Of a stretch of DNA of 64,000 nt, positions 23,101-31,997 are shown one piece after another. The stretch covers positions 3,744,001 through 3,808,000 of the forward strand of contig NZ_QGTX01000001.1 of the NCBI RefSeq assembly GCF_003182485.1, read 5' to 3'. Within the stretch, counting starts at the first letter, position 1; each line of letters begins with the position of its first letter. This DNA is from Geodermatophilus normandii (GTDB lineage Bacteria > Actinomycetota > Actinomycetes > Mycobacteriales > Geodermatophilaceae). A program made the translations under genes and the position numbers. The notes under the pieces are model-generated. The model was not told where the DNA came from. It saw nothing but the letters and a program-made list of their open reading frames with translations, and did no database searches.

Positions 23101-23550
23101 ATGGAGACCCTCCTCGCCGACGAGTCCCCCGATGTCGGGCCGCCGTGGCCCATCAAGATCGCCGTCCTGCTCCGGGAGGACCTGCTGCCCTGGCAGGCGC
23201 TCAACGTGACCGCCTTCCTGGCCGGCGCCGTCGCCGCGGCGGTGCCCGAGCTGATCGGCCGGCCGTACGAGGACGGCGACGGCACGCGGTACCTGGCGAC
23301 GATCCGCCAGCCGGTGCTCGTGCTCACCGGCCCGGCCGAGGTGCTCGCCCGGGCCCGCGCGCGGGCGCTCGAGCGCGGCCTGCCGACGTCGGTGTTCACC
23401 GCCGACCTGTTCGCCACCGGCGGGGACGCCGAGAACCGGGCCGCCGTCCGGGCCGTGCGCGGCGCCGACCTCGACCTGGTCGGGATCGCGGTGCACGGGC
23501 CGAGGAACGTCGTCGACAAGGTCACCAAGGGCGCCCGCATGCACCCGTGA
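23101..23550 (+). CDS. DUF2000 family protein
   Basis: 149 residues of the DUF2000 family, which has a peptidyl-tRNA hydrolase-II-like alpha/beta fold and no proven reaction. Typical elements are IKIAVLLREDLLPWQALNVTAFL at the start, IGRPYEDGDG in the middle and VGIAVHGPRNVVDKVTKG at the end. AraC regulators are frequent neighbours, and one lies divergently here at 50 bp, so regulation by that AraC protein is likely. No other gene suggests a pathway. Confidence 0.8.
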   Translation: METLLADESPDVGPPWPIKIAVLLREDLLPWQALNVTAFLAGAVAAAVPELIGRPYEDGDGTRYLATIRQPVLVLTGPAEVLARARARALERGLPTSVFTADLFATGGDAENRAAVRAVRGADLDLVGIAVHGPRNVVDKVTKGARMHP

Positions 23551-23720
23551 GGGCGCCTCCGCAGTTCCCCCCGTGCACGTAGCGCGGTCTGGGCGGGCCG
23601 CGGGCCGCGCTGCGCGCACACCGCGCGCCCACGGTGTGCTGCAGGGGATGCTCGACCGCCCGGCGCGGCTGCGCGAGCAGGGCCTGGACGTCATCGAGGA
23701 CCAGGCCGGGCACACGGCGC

Positions 23721-24131
23721 TCACACGTCGACGACGAGCATCCCGTCGACCTCGCGCACCGGGTACACGCGCACCGGGCCGACGCCGCCGGTCGAGGAGC
23801 CGTCGCGCCACCGGAACCCGTAGAGGTGCAGCGGGCAGACCAGCACGTCGGCGTCGGTCTGCCCGTCCGCGAGCGGACCGCCGGCGTGGGGGCAGGCTGC
23901 CTGGGTGGCGTGCAGCGACCCGTCGCGCAGCCGGAAGACGGCGACCTGCGCGTCCCCGGCCACGAACGCCCGTCCCTCCCCCGGCGGCACGTCCCCGACC
24001 CGCGCGACGGCGTGGGCCCGGCCGGCCGGCGGCGCGGCGGTGCCGGGGACCGCGACCCCGGTAGCCGGCGAGCCGAGCTCGGTCCCGGGAGTGGTCGGGG
24101 CCTCGGCGACCTCCAGGTGCGGCGCGGTCAC
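23721..24131 (-). CDS. nirD: NirD, nitrite reductase [NAD(P)H] small subunit
   Basis: 136-residue Rieske-like small subunit of assimilatory nitrite reductase. The core after residue 40 shows CPHAGG and CPLHLYGFRW, the Cys-x-His / Cys-x-x-His iron-sulfur ligands that many but not all NirD proteins keep. The first 35 residues are a variable Pro/Thr-rich extension. GTG 24131 overlaps the nirB stop by 4 bp (GTGA), so the pair is translationally coupled. The 170 bp downstream to the DUF2000 gene hold nothing clear. Confidence 0.9.
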   Translation of the reverse strand: MTAPHLEVAEAPTTPGTELGSPATGVAVPGTAAPPAGRAHAVARVGDVPPGEGRAFVAGDAQVAVFRLRDGSLHATQAACPHAGGPLADGQTDADVLVCPLHLYGFRWRDGSSTGGVGPVRVYPVREVDGMLVVDV

Positions 24132-26677
24132 CGGACCGGCACCTGCGGCAGCGGGACCAGCGGCAGGGACGAGGCGAACTGACCCGGCGACGCCGGCTGC
24201 TTCCCGTCCTGGCCCCACGGGTCGGTGTAGGCGTCGATCGAGCGCTGCAGCGCCGCGTCGAGGTCGGCGCCGATGCCGTCGGCGTCCTCGACCACCACGC
24301 GCCGGAGGTGCTCGAGGCCCACGCGCGGCACGAAGTCGTAGGTCCGCTCCAGCCAGTTGGCGTGCTCGCGGTAGTACTGGACGAACCGGCCGGCCAGCGC
24401 GATCACCGCCCCCGGCGAGTCGACGGTGGCCAGCAGGTCGCCCTTGCGCACCGTGGCGCCGGCCGCGCCGCCGACGTACACCTCCCAGCGCCCGTTGCCG
24501 ACCGCCACCACGCCGACGTCCTTCACGTAGGCCTCGGCGCAGTTCCGCGGGCAGCCGACGACGGCCATCTTGATCTTCGCCGGGCTCTCGATGCCCTGGA
24601 AGCGGGTCTCCAGGTCGATGCCGAGCTGCGTGGAGTCGCCGAGGCCGAAGCGGCAGAAGTCGCTGCCCACGCAGGTCTTCACCGTGCGCATGGTCTTGCC
24701 GTAGGCGTACCCCGAGGGCATCCCGAGGTCCTCCCACATCGCGGGCAGGTCCTCCTTGCGGACGCCGAGCAGGTCGATCCGCTGGCCGCCGGTCACCTTG
24801 ACCATCGGCACCTCGTACTTCTCGGCGACGTCGGCGATCCGCCGCAGCTGGGCCGGCGTCGTCACCCCGCCCTTCATCTGGGGGACGACGGAGAACGTGC
24901 CGTCGCGCTGGATGTTGGCGTGCACCCGGTCGTTGACGAACTCGGCGTCCTTCTCCCGGACGAAGCCGGTGCCCCAGATCGTCTTGAGCAGCGAGGTCAG
25001 GCCCATCTTCGAGCGGGCGTCCTCCGCGCCGCCGGGGGCGAGCGCGGCGAACACGGCCGAGACGCTGCGCAGGTCCTGCTCCCGGATGGCCGCGATCAGC
25101 GCCGGCTTGGCCAGCGGGACCCCCGGCACGTAGTACGAGGCGGCCGGGTCCTCGGTCACGTCGCCGTCGGCGGCCCACTCCACGACCTGCCTGACCAGCG
25201 ACCTGCAGGACCCGCAGCCCCTGCCGGCGCGGGTGCGGTCCATGACGGCGCCGACGCTGCCGCAGCCGTCGGCGACCGCGCCGCAGATCGCGCCCTTGGT
25301 GACGCCGTTGCAGGTGCAGACCTGCGAGTCGGCCGGCATCTCGGCGACACCGACCTCCTCCTTGCCGTCGGTGAGGTCGACGAGCAGCCGGATGCGCTCC
25401 CCGGGCAGCGCGCTGCCGCGGTCGAACGCCTGGGTGAGCGCCGCGACCTTGCGGGTGTCGCCGAGCAGGGTGGCCCCCACGAGCCGGTCGTCGCGGATGA
25501 CCACCGACAGGTGCACGCCGCGCCTCGGCTCGGAGATGACCAGGAACTCGTCGGAGTCCCGCTCCGGGGTGCTCGCGCCCATCGTGGCGACGTCGACCCC
25601 GGCGACCTTGAGCTTCGTCGCCGTCCGGCTGCCGTGGTACTCCGCCGTCGGGTCGGTCCCGGTGAGGACGTCGGCGAGCACCCGGGCGTGCTCCCACGCC
25701 GGCGCGACCAGGCCGTACACCGAGCCGCGGTGCTGGGCGCACTCGCCGATGGCGTAGACGTCGGGGTCGTCGGTGCGCAGCTGGTCGTCGACGACGATGC
25801 CGCGCTCGACCTCCAGTCCCGAGCGGACGGCGACGTCGGTGTGCGGCCGCACCCCGGTGGCGACGACGAGCAGGTCGCAGTCCAGCCGCCGCCCGTCCCT
25901 CAGCAGCACGCCCTCGACGTGCTCGTCGCCGAGCACCTCGCCGGCCAGCGCGTCGAGGTGCACGGTGATGCCGAGGGCCTCGACGCTGCGCTTGAGGATG
26001 GCGCCGGCCTCGGCATCGAGCTGGGCGTTCATCAGGTGCGGCATCGCGTGCACCAGGTCGACCTGCATCCCGTGGCCCTGCAGTGCTCGGGCGGCCTCGA
26101 GCCCGAGCAGCCCGCCGCCCATGACCACGGCCCGCGTGCAGCGGGTGGTGGCGGCGAGCAGGTCGCGGGTCTCGTCGATGGTGCGGAAGCCGTACACGCC
26201 GGGCAGCAGGCCGCCGTCCTCGCGCCGCACGCCGGTCATCGGCGGGATGAAGCTGTAGCTGCCCGTGGCGAGCACCAGGTGGTCGTAGGCGGCGGTGGTC
26301 CCGTCGGAGGCGGCGACGACCTTCGCCGCGGTGTCGATCCGCTCGACCCGGACGCCGGCGCGCAGCGTGACCCCGTTGTCGGCGTACCAGTCGTGGCTGT
26401 TGAGGACGATGTCGTCCTCGTGCGTCTCCCCCGCCAGGACCGGCGAGAGCAGGATCCGGTTGTAGTTGCCGTGCGGCTCGTCGCCGAAGACGGTGATCCG
26501 GAACTGCTCCCCGCCGCCGCGCTCGAGCACCTCCTCGACCAGCCGCGCGCCGGCCATGCCGTTGCCCACGACGACGAGGCGGGCCCGGGTGTCGAGGTCG
26601 TCGTCCACCGCGATCGTGGTCAGCCCCTCGGGCCGGCCACCCAGGACCCGGTTCTCCACCACTCCCGGCCCGCCCAC
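24128..26677 (-). CDS. nirB: NirB, nitrite reductase [NAD(P)H] large subunit
   Basis: Cytoplasmic enzyme reducing nitrite to ammonium with six electrons from NAD(P)H. The 849 residues show an FAD/NAD domain (VVVGNGMAGARLVEE near 30; VVMGGGLLGLEAARAL near 155) and a BFD-like [2Fe-2S] site (CTCNGVTKG ... GCGSCR, about 425-465). The C-terminal sirohaem/[4Fe-4S] domain follows with TCVGSDFCRFG and GCPRNCAEAYVKD. The length is normal. GTG 26677 overlaps the stop of the preceding gene (TAGTG) and has GGAGG upstream, which decided the start. Shared translation with nasA and nirD makes one nitrate-to-ammonium operon. Confidence 0.95.
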   Translation of the reverse strand: MGGPGVVENRVLGGRPEGLTTIAVDDDLDTRARLVVVGNGMAGARLVEEVLERGGGEQFRITVFGDEPHGNYNRILLSPVLAGETHEDDIVLNSHDWYADNGVTLRAGVRVERIDTAAKVVAASDGTTAAYDHLVLATGSYSFIPPMTGVRREDGGLLPGVYGFRTIDETRDLLAATTRCTRAVVMGGGLLGLEAARALQGHGMQVDLVHAMPHLMNAQLDAEAGAILKRSVEALGITVHLDALAGEVLGDEHVEGVLLRDGRRLDCDLLVVATGVRPHTDVAVRSGLEVERGIVVDDQLRTDDPDVYAIGECAQHRGSVYGLVAPAWEHARVLADVLTGTDPTAEYHGSRTATKLKVAGVDVATMGASTPERDSDEFLVISEPRRGVHLSVVIRDDRLVGATLLGDTRKVAALTQAFDRGSALPGERIRLLVDLTDGKEEVGVAEMPADSQVCTCNGVTKGAICGAVADGCGSVGAVMDRTRAGRGCGSCRSLVRQVVEWAADGDVTEDPAASYYVPGVPLAKPALIAAIREQDLRSVSAVFAALAPGGAEDARSKMGLTSLLKTIWGTGFVREKDAEFVNDRVHANIQRDGTFSVVPQMKGGVTTPAQLRRIADVAEKYEVPMVKVTGGQRIDLLGVRKEDLPAMWEDLGMPSGYAYGKTMRTVKTCVGSDFCRFGLGDSTQLGIDLETRFQGIESPAKIKMAVVGCPRNCAEAYVKDVGVVAVGNGRWEVYVGGAAGATVRKGDLLATVDSPGAVIALAGRFVQYYREHANWLERTYDFVPRVGLEHLRRVVVEDADGIGADLDAALQRSIDAYTDPWGQDGKQPASPGQFASSLPLVPLPQVPVR

Positions 26678-29277
26678 TAGACCTCCACCAGACCCAGGTC
26701 GACGACGAGCTCGCCGGTGACGCCCTCGGGCGCGGCGGCGTGCAGCTCGACGACGCAGCCGCCGGGCAGGTCCTCGACCACCCGCAGCGGCACGTGCACG
26801 TCGCCCTTCGCGCCGATGGGGAACCAGCGCACGGGCTCGCCGTCGCGCACCAGGAGCACGTAGACCAGCTCGCCGGTGGAGTTGCCGCCGCGGAAGTACA
26901 GCGCCTGGGCGGTGGCGCCGGCCGGCACCTGGTAGCGCAGCGCCGGGTCGACGGGGCCGGGCTTGGCCAGCCCCTCCCCGGTGAGCGGGAAGACGCCTTG
27001 CAGGAACGTCGGGGTGCTCTTCACGCGGGAGGTCCTCCTCCGGGTCGGGGAACGTGGTGCGGGCGGTGCGGCGAGGGCGTGCGGCCGGGGCGCGGGCTGG
27101 TCCCCGGCCTCGGGTGCGGGGATGCGCTCCTCGGGGCCGCCGACGCGGGTGACGGCGACGGCGCAGACCTTGAAGGCCGGCATCCGGCTGACCGGGTCGA
27201 GCGCGGGGTCGGTGAGCGCGTTGGCGCTGGACCCGCCGCCCCAGTGGAAGGGCACGAAGACCGTGTCGGGGCGGATGGTGTCGGTGACCGCTGCCGTGAA
27301 GCGGGCCCGGCCGCGGCGGGTGGCCAGCTCGACGACGTCGTCGTGGGCGATGCCGAGACGGGCGGCGAGGTCGGGGTGCAGCTCCGCCCGCGGGACCGGC
27401 GCGACCACCTGCAGGCTGCGGGACCGGCGGGTCTGCGTGCCCGACTGGTAGTGGGCGAGCACCCGGCCGGTGGTGAGCACGTGCGGGTACTCGGCGTCGG
27501 GCTGCTCGTGCGCGCCGACGTGGTGCACCGGCACGAACCGCGCCCGGCCGTCCGGGGTGGCGAACCGCTCGGCGAACAGCCGCGGCGTGCCCGGGTGGCC
27601 GGGGCCCCCGTCCTCGGCAGCAGGGCAGGGCCAGAAGACGCCCTGCTCGGCGTCGATGCGCGCGTAGGTGATCCCGGAGTAGTCGGCCGGTCCCCCGGCG
27701 CTGGCCCGGCCGAGCTCGGCGAAGACGGTCTCGGGGTCGGCGGAGAACAGGTGCCCGGTCCCGAGCCGGCCGGCCAGCTCGGCGAGCAGCGCGAGGTCGT
27801 CGCGGACGCCGTCGGGCGGGTCCATCGCGCGGCGCCGGCGGATCACCCGGCCCTCGAGGTTGGTCATCGTCCCGGACTCCTCGGCCCACATGGCGCTGGG
27901 CAGCACGACGTCGGCCAGCGCCGCGGTCTCGGAGAGGAAGAAGTCGCTGACGGCGAGGAAGTCGAGGTCGCCGAGCCGGCTGATCACCCGCCGGGCGTCG
28001 GGCGCGGAGACGGCGACGTTCGAGGCGAGCACCAGCAGCGTGCGCACGCCGCCGTCGGTGCCGAGGGCGTCGAGCAGCTCGAAGGCGCTGGGGCCGGGCG
28101 AGGGCAGGTCGCCGGGGTCCACGCCCCAGACGGCGGCGACGTGCGCGCGGTCGGCCGGGTCGGCGAGCCTCCGGTAGCCGGGCAGCTGGTCGGCCTTCTG
28201 TCCGTGCTCGCGGCCGCCCTGACCGTTGCCCTGCCCGGTGAGCGTGCCCCAGCCGCTGCCGGGCCGGCCGGGCAGGCCGAGCGCGAGGGCCAGGTTCAGC
28301 CAGGCGGTGGCGGTGTCGGTGCCCGAGCTGTGCTGCTCCGCGCCGCGCGCGGTCAGCACCATGGCGTTGCGCGCGTGGGCCAGGGCGAAGACGGCGCGCC
28401 GCTGCTGCTCCACGGGCACCCCGGTGATCCGCTCGACCCGGTCGGTCCAGTAGCTGCGCACCGCGTCGCGGACGGCCGCGAAGCCGGTCGTGCGCGCGGC
28501 GACGTAGGCCTCGTCGACGAGCCCCTCGGTGACGGCGATGTGCAGCAGGCCGTTGGCCAGCGCGAGGTCGGTGCCCGGCAGCGGTTGCAGGTGCAGCCCG
28601 GCGTTGCGCGCGGTCGCCGTCCGCCGGGGGTCGACGACGACGTGCAGGGCGCCGCGCGCCCGGCCGGCGTCGAGGTGCCGCACCGCCGGCGGCATGGTGT
28701 CGGCCGGGTTGCTGCCCACCAGCACGACGACGTCGGCCTCGGCGACGTCGGCCAGCGGGAACGGCAGCCCGCGGTCGACGCCGAACGCGCGGATGGCCGC
28801 CCCGACCGCCGAGGACATGCAGAACCGGCCGTTGTAGTCGATGGCGCTGGTGCGCAGCGCGACCCGGGCGAACTTCCCGAACTGGTACGCCTGCTCGTTG
28901 GTCAGCGACCCGCCCCCGAAGCAGCCGACGGCGTCGCGGCCGTGCTCGGCCTGCGTCCGCTCGACCGCCGCGACCACCCGGCCCAGCGCCTCGTCCCATG
29001 TCGACTCGACCAGCGGGCTGCTGCGGTCGCCGGGCACCGCGCGCACCAGCGGGCGGGTCAGCCGCTCGGGGTGGTCGAGCAGCTCCGCGGCCGACCAGCC
29101 CTTCGAGCACAGCCCGCCCCGGTTGGTCGGGAAGTCGAGGGGTACCAGGGTCGCGGGACGGTCCCCCGCGGTGACCGCCATGCCGCACTGCAGCGAGCAG
29201 TACGGGCAGTGGGTGTCGGTGGTCCGCGTGCGGGGGCCGGCCGGCGCGGTCGCACCGGGTGAGAGGGCTGCGGGCAC
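26677..29277 (-). CDS. nasA: NasA-type assimilatory nitrate reductase (molybdopterin), with in-frame C-terminal extension
   Basis: 866-residue open frame. The catalytic part (about 1-715) has the N-terminal [4Fe-4S] ligands (CPYCSLQCG ... GLCSKGW), a molybdopterin-binding core (GSLTNEQAYQFGKFAR, GQGNGQGGREHGQKADQLPGYR) and the final dinucleotide-binding domain (HVLTTGRVLAHYQSGTQTRRS, FKVCAVAV). It reduces nitrate to nitrite. After a Pro/Arg-rich linker the frame runs without a stop into a 115-residue beta-rich part beginning KSTPTFLQGVFPL. That part has its own GTG at 27024 behind GGAGGAGG, and a stop in another frame (27021-27023) overlaps this GTG, so it may really be a separate gene. nirB follows directly. 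Confidence 0.88.
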   Translation of the reverse strand: MPAALSPGATAPAGPRTRTTDTHCPYCSLQCGMAVTAGDRPATLVPLDFPTNRGGLCSKGWSAAELLDHPERLTRPLVRAVPGDRSSPLVESTWDEALGRVVAAVERTQAEHGRDAVGCFGGGSLTNEQAYQFGKFARVALRTSAIDYNGRFCMSSAVGAAIRAFGVDRGLPFPLADVAEADVVVLVGSNPADTMPPAVRHLDAGRARGALHVVVDPRRTATARNAGLHLQPLPGTDLALANGLLHIAVTEGLVDEAYVAARTTGFAAVRDAVRSYWTDRVERITGVPVEQQRRAVFALAHARNAMVLTARGAEQHSSGTDTATAWLNLALALGLPGRPGSGWGTLTGQGNGQGGREHGQKADQLPGYRRLADPADRAHVAAVWGVDPGDLPSPGPSAFELLDALGTDGGVRTLLVLASNVAVSAPDARRVISRLGDLDFLAVSDFFLSETAALADVVLPSAMWAEESGTMTNLEGRVIRRRRAMDPPDGVRDDLALLAELAGRLGTGHLFSADPETVFAELGRASAGGPADYSGITYARIDAEQGVFWPCPAAEDGGPGHPGTPRLFAERFATPDGRARFVPVHHVGAHEQPDAEYPHVLTTGRVLAHYQSGTQTRRSRSLQVVAPVPRAELHPDLAARLGIAHDDVVELATRRGRARFTAAVTDTIRPDTVFVPFHWGGGSSANALTDPALDPVSRMPAFKVCAVAVTRVGGPEERIPAPEAGDQPAPRPHALAAPPAPRSPTRRRTSRVKSTPTFLQGVFPLTGEGLAKPGPVDPALRYQVPAGATAQALYFRGGNSTGELVYVLLVRDGEPVRWFPIGAKGDVHVPLRVVEDLPGGCVVELHAAAPEGVTGELVVDLGLVEV

Positions 29278-29300
29278 GCGGTCGAGCCTCGGGGGCGGCG

Positions 29301-29327
29301 GTTTCCCCGCGGCCACGACGACGTCAA
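29301..29327 (-). promoter_or_regulatory. candidate GlnR/NnaR site upstream of nasA
   Basis: The minus strand reads TTGAC-n6-GTGGC-n6-GAAAC, ending 24 bp before the nasA GTG start. The 11-bp spacing of the three blocks fits the GlnR pattern (gTnAC-n6-GaAAC-n6). The GGGGAAAC core is shared with the narK upstream region at nearly the same distance. Binding is inferred. Confidence 0.45.
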
Positions 29328-29412
29328 GGCTGCGTTCCGGGGACCTCACGACCCGCGGGTGCGTCCCGTGCGGCGCGGGGAGGCAGGATCGGTGGGGACG
29401 AGGGGAGGGCAC

Positions 29413-30201
29413 GTGGTCCGCGACGAGCAGACGGTCCCGATGCGCCGTCCCGACCCCGACTCCCCCGAGGCGCGGGGTGGCGCGGCCGCCGTCCTGCCCG
29501 CGGGGCCGCCCGTCACCGGGCGGGTGACGCTGGACCGCCGTCGCATCCTCGGCGCGGCCGTCGAGTTCATCGACCGCAACGGCCTGTCGGCCCTGACGAT
29601 GCGCCGGCTCGGCGCCTCCCTCGGGGTGGAGGCGATGGCGCTCTACCGGTACGTGCCCGGCCGCGAGCAGCTGCTCGACGGGGTCGTCGAGACCGTCATC
29701 GACGAGCTCTACGGCGATCCCGACGTGCACATGCGCGCGGCCGGCGGCTGGCAGGACTTCCTCCAGCGGCTCGCCCACGGCGTCCGGCGGATCGCCCTCG
29801 CCCACCCCGAGGTCTTCCCGCTGGTGGCGACCCGCCCACCCGAGGCCCCCTGGATCCGGCCCCCCCTGCGCAGCCTGCGGTGGGTCGAGTCCTTCCTCGC
29901 CGCGATGACCGGCAGCGGCTTCAGCGCCGAGGCGGCGGTCGCCGCGTACCGCGCCTACTCGAGCTTCCTGCTCGGGCACCTGCTCCTGGAGGTGTCGCAG
30001 AAGGGCGTGAAGATCAGCCCCGAGGACGCTCCGGAGGGTGTGCCGGGCACCGGCACCGACCTCTCGCAGTACCCGCTCGTCGTCGAGCTGGAGGAGCTGC
30101 TGTCCCGGGACGAGTCGGCCGCGGAGTTCGAGGAGGCCCTCGAGAACCTGCTGGGCCGGCTGGAGGGCCTGCGGCGGGAGGGCCGCGTCCCCGGCGAGTA
30201 G
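29413..30201 (+). CDS. TetR/AcrR-family transcriptional regulator
   Basis: 262 residues. The N-terminal helix-turn-helix domain (about 40-95) is preceded by a disordered Pro-rich tail and shows RRRILGAAVEFIDRNGLSALTMRRLGASLGVEAMALYRYV. The C-terminal domain looks like the TetR_C_1 group (RRIALAHPEVFPLVATRPPEAP). GTG 29413 follows GAGGGGAGGG. It is divergent from nasA (135-bp spacer). A perfect GTTTACG-G-CGTAAAC palindrome lies just after its stop, before the PRC-barrel gene, so the regulator may control that gene. Confidence 0.88.
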   Translation: MVRDEQTVPMRRPDPDSPEARGGAAAVLPAGPPVTGRVTLDRRRILGAAVEFIDRNGLSALTMRRLGASLGVEAMALYRYVPGREQLLDGVVETVIDELYGDPDVHMRAAGGWQDFLQRLAHGVRRIALAHPEVFPLVATRPPEAPWIRPPLRSLRWVESFLAAMTGSGFSAEAAVAAYRAYSSFLLGHLLLEVSQKGVKISPEDAPEGVPGTGTDLSQYPLVVELEELLSRDESAAEFEEALENLLGRLEGLRREGRVPGE

Positions 30202-30212
30202 GACCGGTTCGG

Positions 30213-30227
30213 GTTTACGGCGTAAAC
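30213..30227. promoter_or_regulatory. palindromic operator candidate
   Basis: GTTTACGGCGTAAAC is a 15-bp palindrome with one central base, 12 bp after the TetR stop and 91 bp before the PRC-barrel start. It is AT-rich against the background and has the form of a TetR-type operator. Confidence 0.5.
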
Positions 30228-30318
30228 GAGCGGGCACTCCCGGAGTGGCCCGCTGACCCCCGGCACTCCGCCGCGTGAGGGAGCAGGCCGGTCCCCCACC
30301 CCTTCGCGAGGAGCCCCC

Positions 30319-31167
30319 GTGATCACCGACCAGCAGATCAACGACGTCATCGGCAGCACCGCCGTCGGCCCCGACGGCAAGCACGGCAGCGTCGGCGAGG
30401 TCTTCCTCGACGACGAGACCGGCCGCCCGGAGTGGGCAACCGTCCGCACCGGCCTGTTCGGCACCAAGGAGGCCTTCGTGCCCCTGGCCGACGCCACCGT
30501 CTCCGGCGGCGAGCTGCGCCTGCCCTACGACAAGGCGAAGGTCAAGGGCGCCCCGCACGTCGACGTCTCCGCCGGCCACCTGTCGCCGCAGGAGGAGCAG
30601 GAGCTCTACCGCTACTACGGCCTGGGCACCTCGGGCACCGCGCAGACCACCCAGACCACCCAGACCACGACCGGGACGGCCGGCGTGGCCGGGACCGCAG
30701 CTCGGGGGGACCGCGACGGCGACGGCGTCTTCGACGACGTCCGGGACCGCGCGGTCGGCCACGACACCTCCGGCCCGACGACGGACAGCGCGATGACCCG
30801 CTCCGAGGAGCACCTCAACGTGGGCACCCAGCGCGTCGAGGCCGGCCGGGCGCGGCTGCGCAAGTACGTCGTGTCGGAGAACGTGACCCAGACGGTGCCG
30901 GTCTCCCACGAGGAGGTCCGGGTCGAGCGCGAGCCGATCACCGACGCCAACATCGGCAACGCCCTGGACGGGCCGGCCATCTCCGAGGAGGAGCACGAGG
31001 TCGTCCTGCACGCCGAGCGCCCCGTGGTGGAGAAGGAGGCCGTGCCGGTCGAGCGCGTCCGCCTGGACACCGAGACGGTGACCGAGCAGCAGCAGGTCTC
31101 CGACACCGTGCGCAAGGAGCAGATCGAGGTGGACGGCGACGTCGACCCGACGACCCGTCGTCGCTGA
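30319..31167 (+). CDS. PRC-barrel and DUF2382 domain protein
   Basis: 282 residues. The N-terminal PRC-barrel (about 1-85) has GKHGSVGEVFLDDETGRPEWATVRTGLFGTKEAFVPL in short segments typical of photosynthetic-reaction-centre H-type barrels. A Thr/Gln-rich linker (TQTTQTTQTT) follows, then DUF2382 (about 165-275) with LRKYVVSENVTQTVPVSHEEVRVEREPI. Proteins of this type are common and multi-copy in stress-tolerant actinobacteria; no activity is proven. The start is GTG 30319 behind GAGGAG. A TetR-type operator candidate lies upstream. Confidence 0.85.
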   Translation: MITDQQINDVIGSTAVGPDGKHGSVGEVFLDDETGRPEWATVRTGLFGTKEAFVPLADATVSGGELRLPYDKAKVKGAPHVDVSAGHLSPQEEQELYRYYGLGTSGTAQTTQTTQTTTGTAGVAGTAARGDRDGDGVFDDVRDRAVGHDTSGPTTDSAMTRSEEHLNVGTQRVEAGRARLRKYVVSENVTQTVPVSHEEVRVEREPITDANIGNALDGPAISEEEHEVVLHAERPVVEKEAVPVERVRLDTETVTEQQQVSDTVRKEQIEVDGDVDPTTRRR

Positions 31168-31341
31168 CCCCGCCGTGGACCGGCCGGCCCCGCGCCGGCC
31201 GGTCCGCACCGGCACTCCCCCGTCCGGGAAGGCACCGTGAGCCCCACCCCCGGCGGCGACGCCACCTCCGGCTCGGACGGCGCACCGGCCACCCGCGGCC
31301 CCGCTGCCGTGTCCGGGCCCGCCGGCGGCGACCGTGGTGTC

Positions 31342-31997
31342 ATGGCGGGCATGAGCGAACCCGGGCGGACGGTCCACATCGGCGTCCCGCTCGTCCGGCC
31401 GGCCGAGCCGCGCGACGTGCCCCGGATCGCCGCCACCGTCACCGTGGCGCTGGCCGAGTCGCGGTGGGTGCGCTGGGCGCTCCCCCTCGACGGGCGCACG
31501 CAACGGCTCACCCGCCTCGCCGAGCTCGACGCCGGGCACCGCGGCGTCACCACCGGGACGACCTGGGTCAGCGAGGACGTCGACGCCGTCGCCTCGTGGG
31601 ACGCCCCGCCGGCGCGGCGACGCCCGTGCCCGCCGACGTCGCGGCCGCGCTCGAGCGCGAGGTCCCGCGGCTGCACGCCGACCGCGCCGACGCCGTCGCC
31701 CGGACCGAGGCCGAGCTCGCCGCGGCACTCCCCGACGGGCCGTACTGGCGGCTGCGCGCCCTGGGCACCCGGCCGCGCTCCCGCCGTCGCGGGCTGGGCG
31801 GGGCGGTGCTCTCACCCGTGCTGGCCCGCTGCGACGCCGAGGGCGTGCCCGCCGCGCTGGTCGCGCCGGCCTGGGCGATCGTGCGCTTCGCCCGCGGCCT
31901 GGGCTTCGAGGTGACGCAGGCGACCCGCTCGGCCGACGGGCAGCTGCCGCTGTGGGTGGCCGTCCGGCCGCCCGGCGTCCCGATGCCCGAGCTCTAG
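31342..31997 (+). pseudogene. GNAT acetyltransferase, frame broken by a 1-base deficit
   Basis: The first part (from ATG 31342 or 31351) reads EPRDVPRIAATVTVALAESRWVRW and WVSEDVDAVASWDAPP, the N-terminal half of a GNAT fold. At 31604-31607 (four C) the homology leaves this frame. It continues one frame over with PVPADVAAALEREVPRL, WRLRALGTRPRSRRRGLGGAVL (acetyl-CoA-binding loop) and FARGLGFEVTQ. A fifth C restores one protein of about 218 residues. The pattern is the same as in pheT, so a sequence error is at least as likely as true inactivation. Its TAG shares CTAG with the stop of the convergent arfB gene. Confidence 0.78.

Noticed and set aside
23634-23720. Possible short coding remnant on the plus strand (MLDRPARLREQGLDVIEDQ)
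   Set aside because: It looks protein-like for about 25 codons but then runs antisense through nirD with no stop nearby and no recognisable family. Too short to support.
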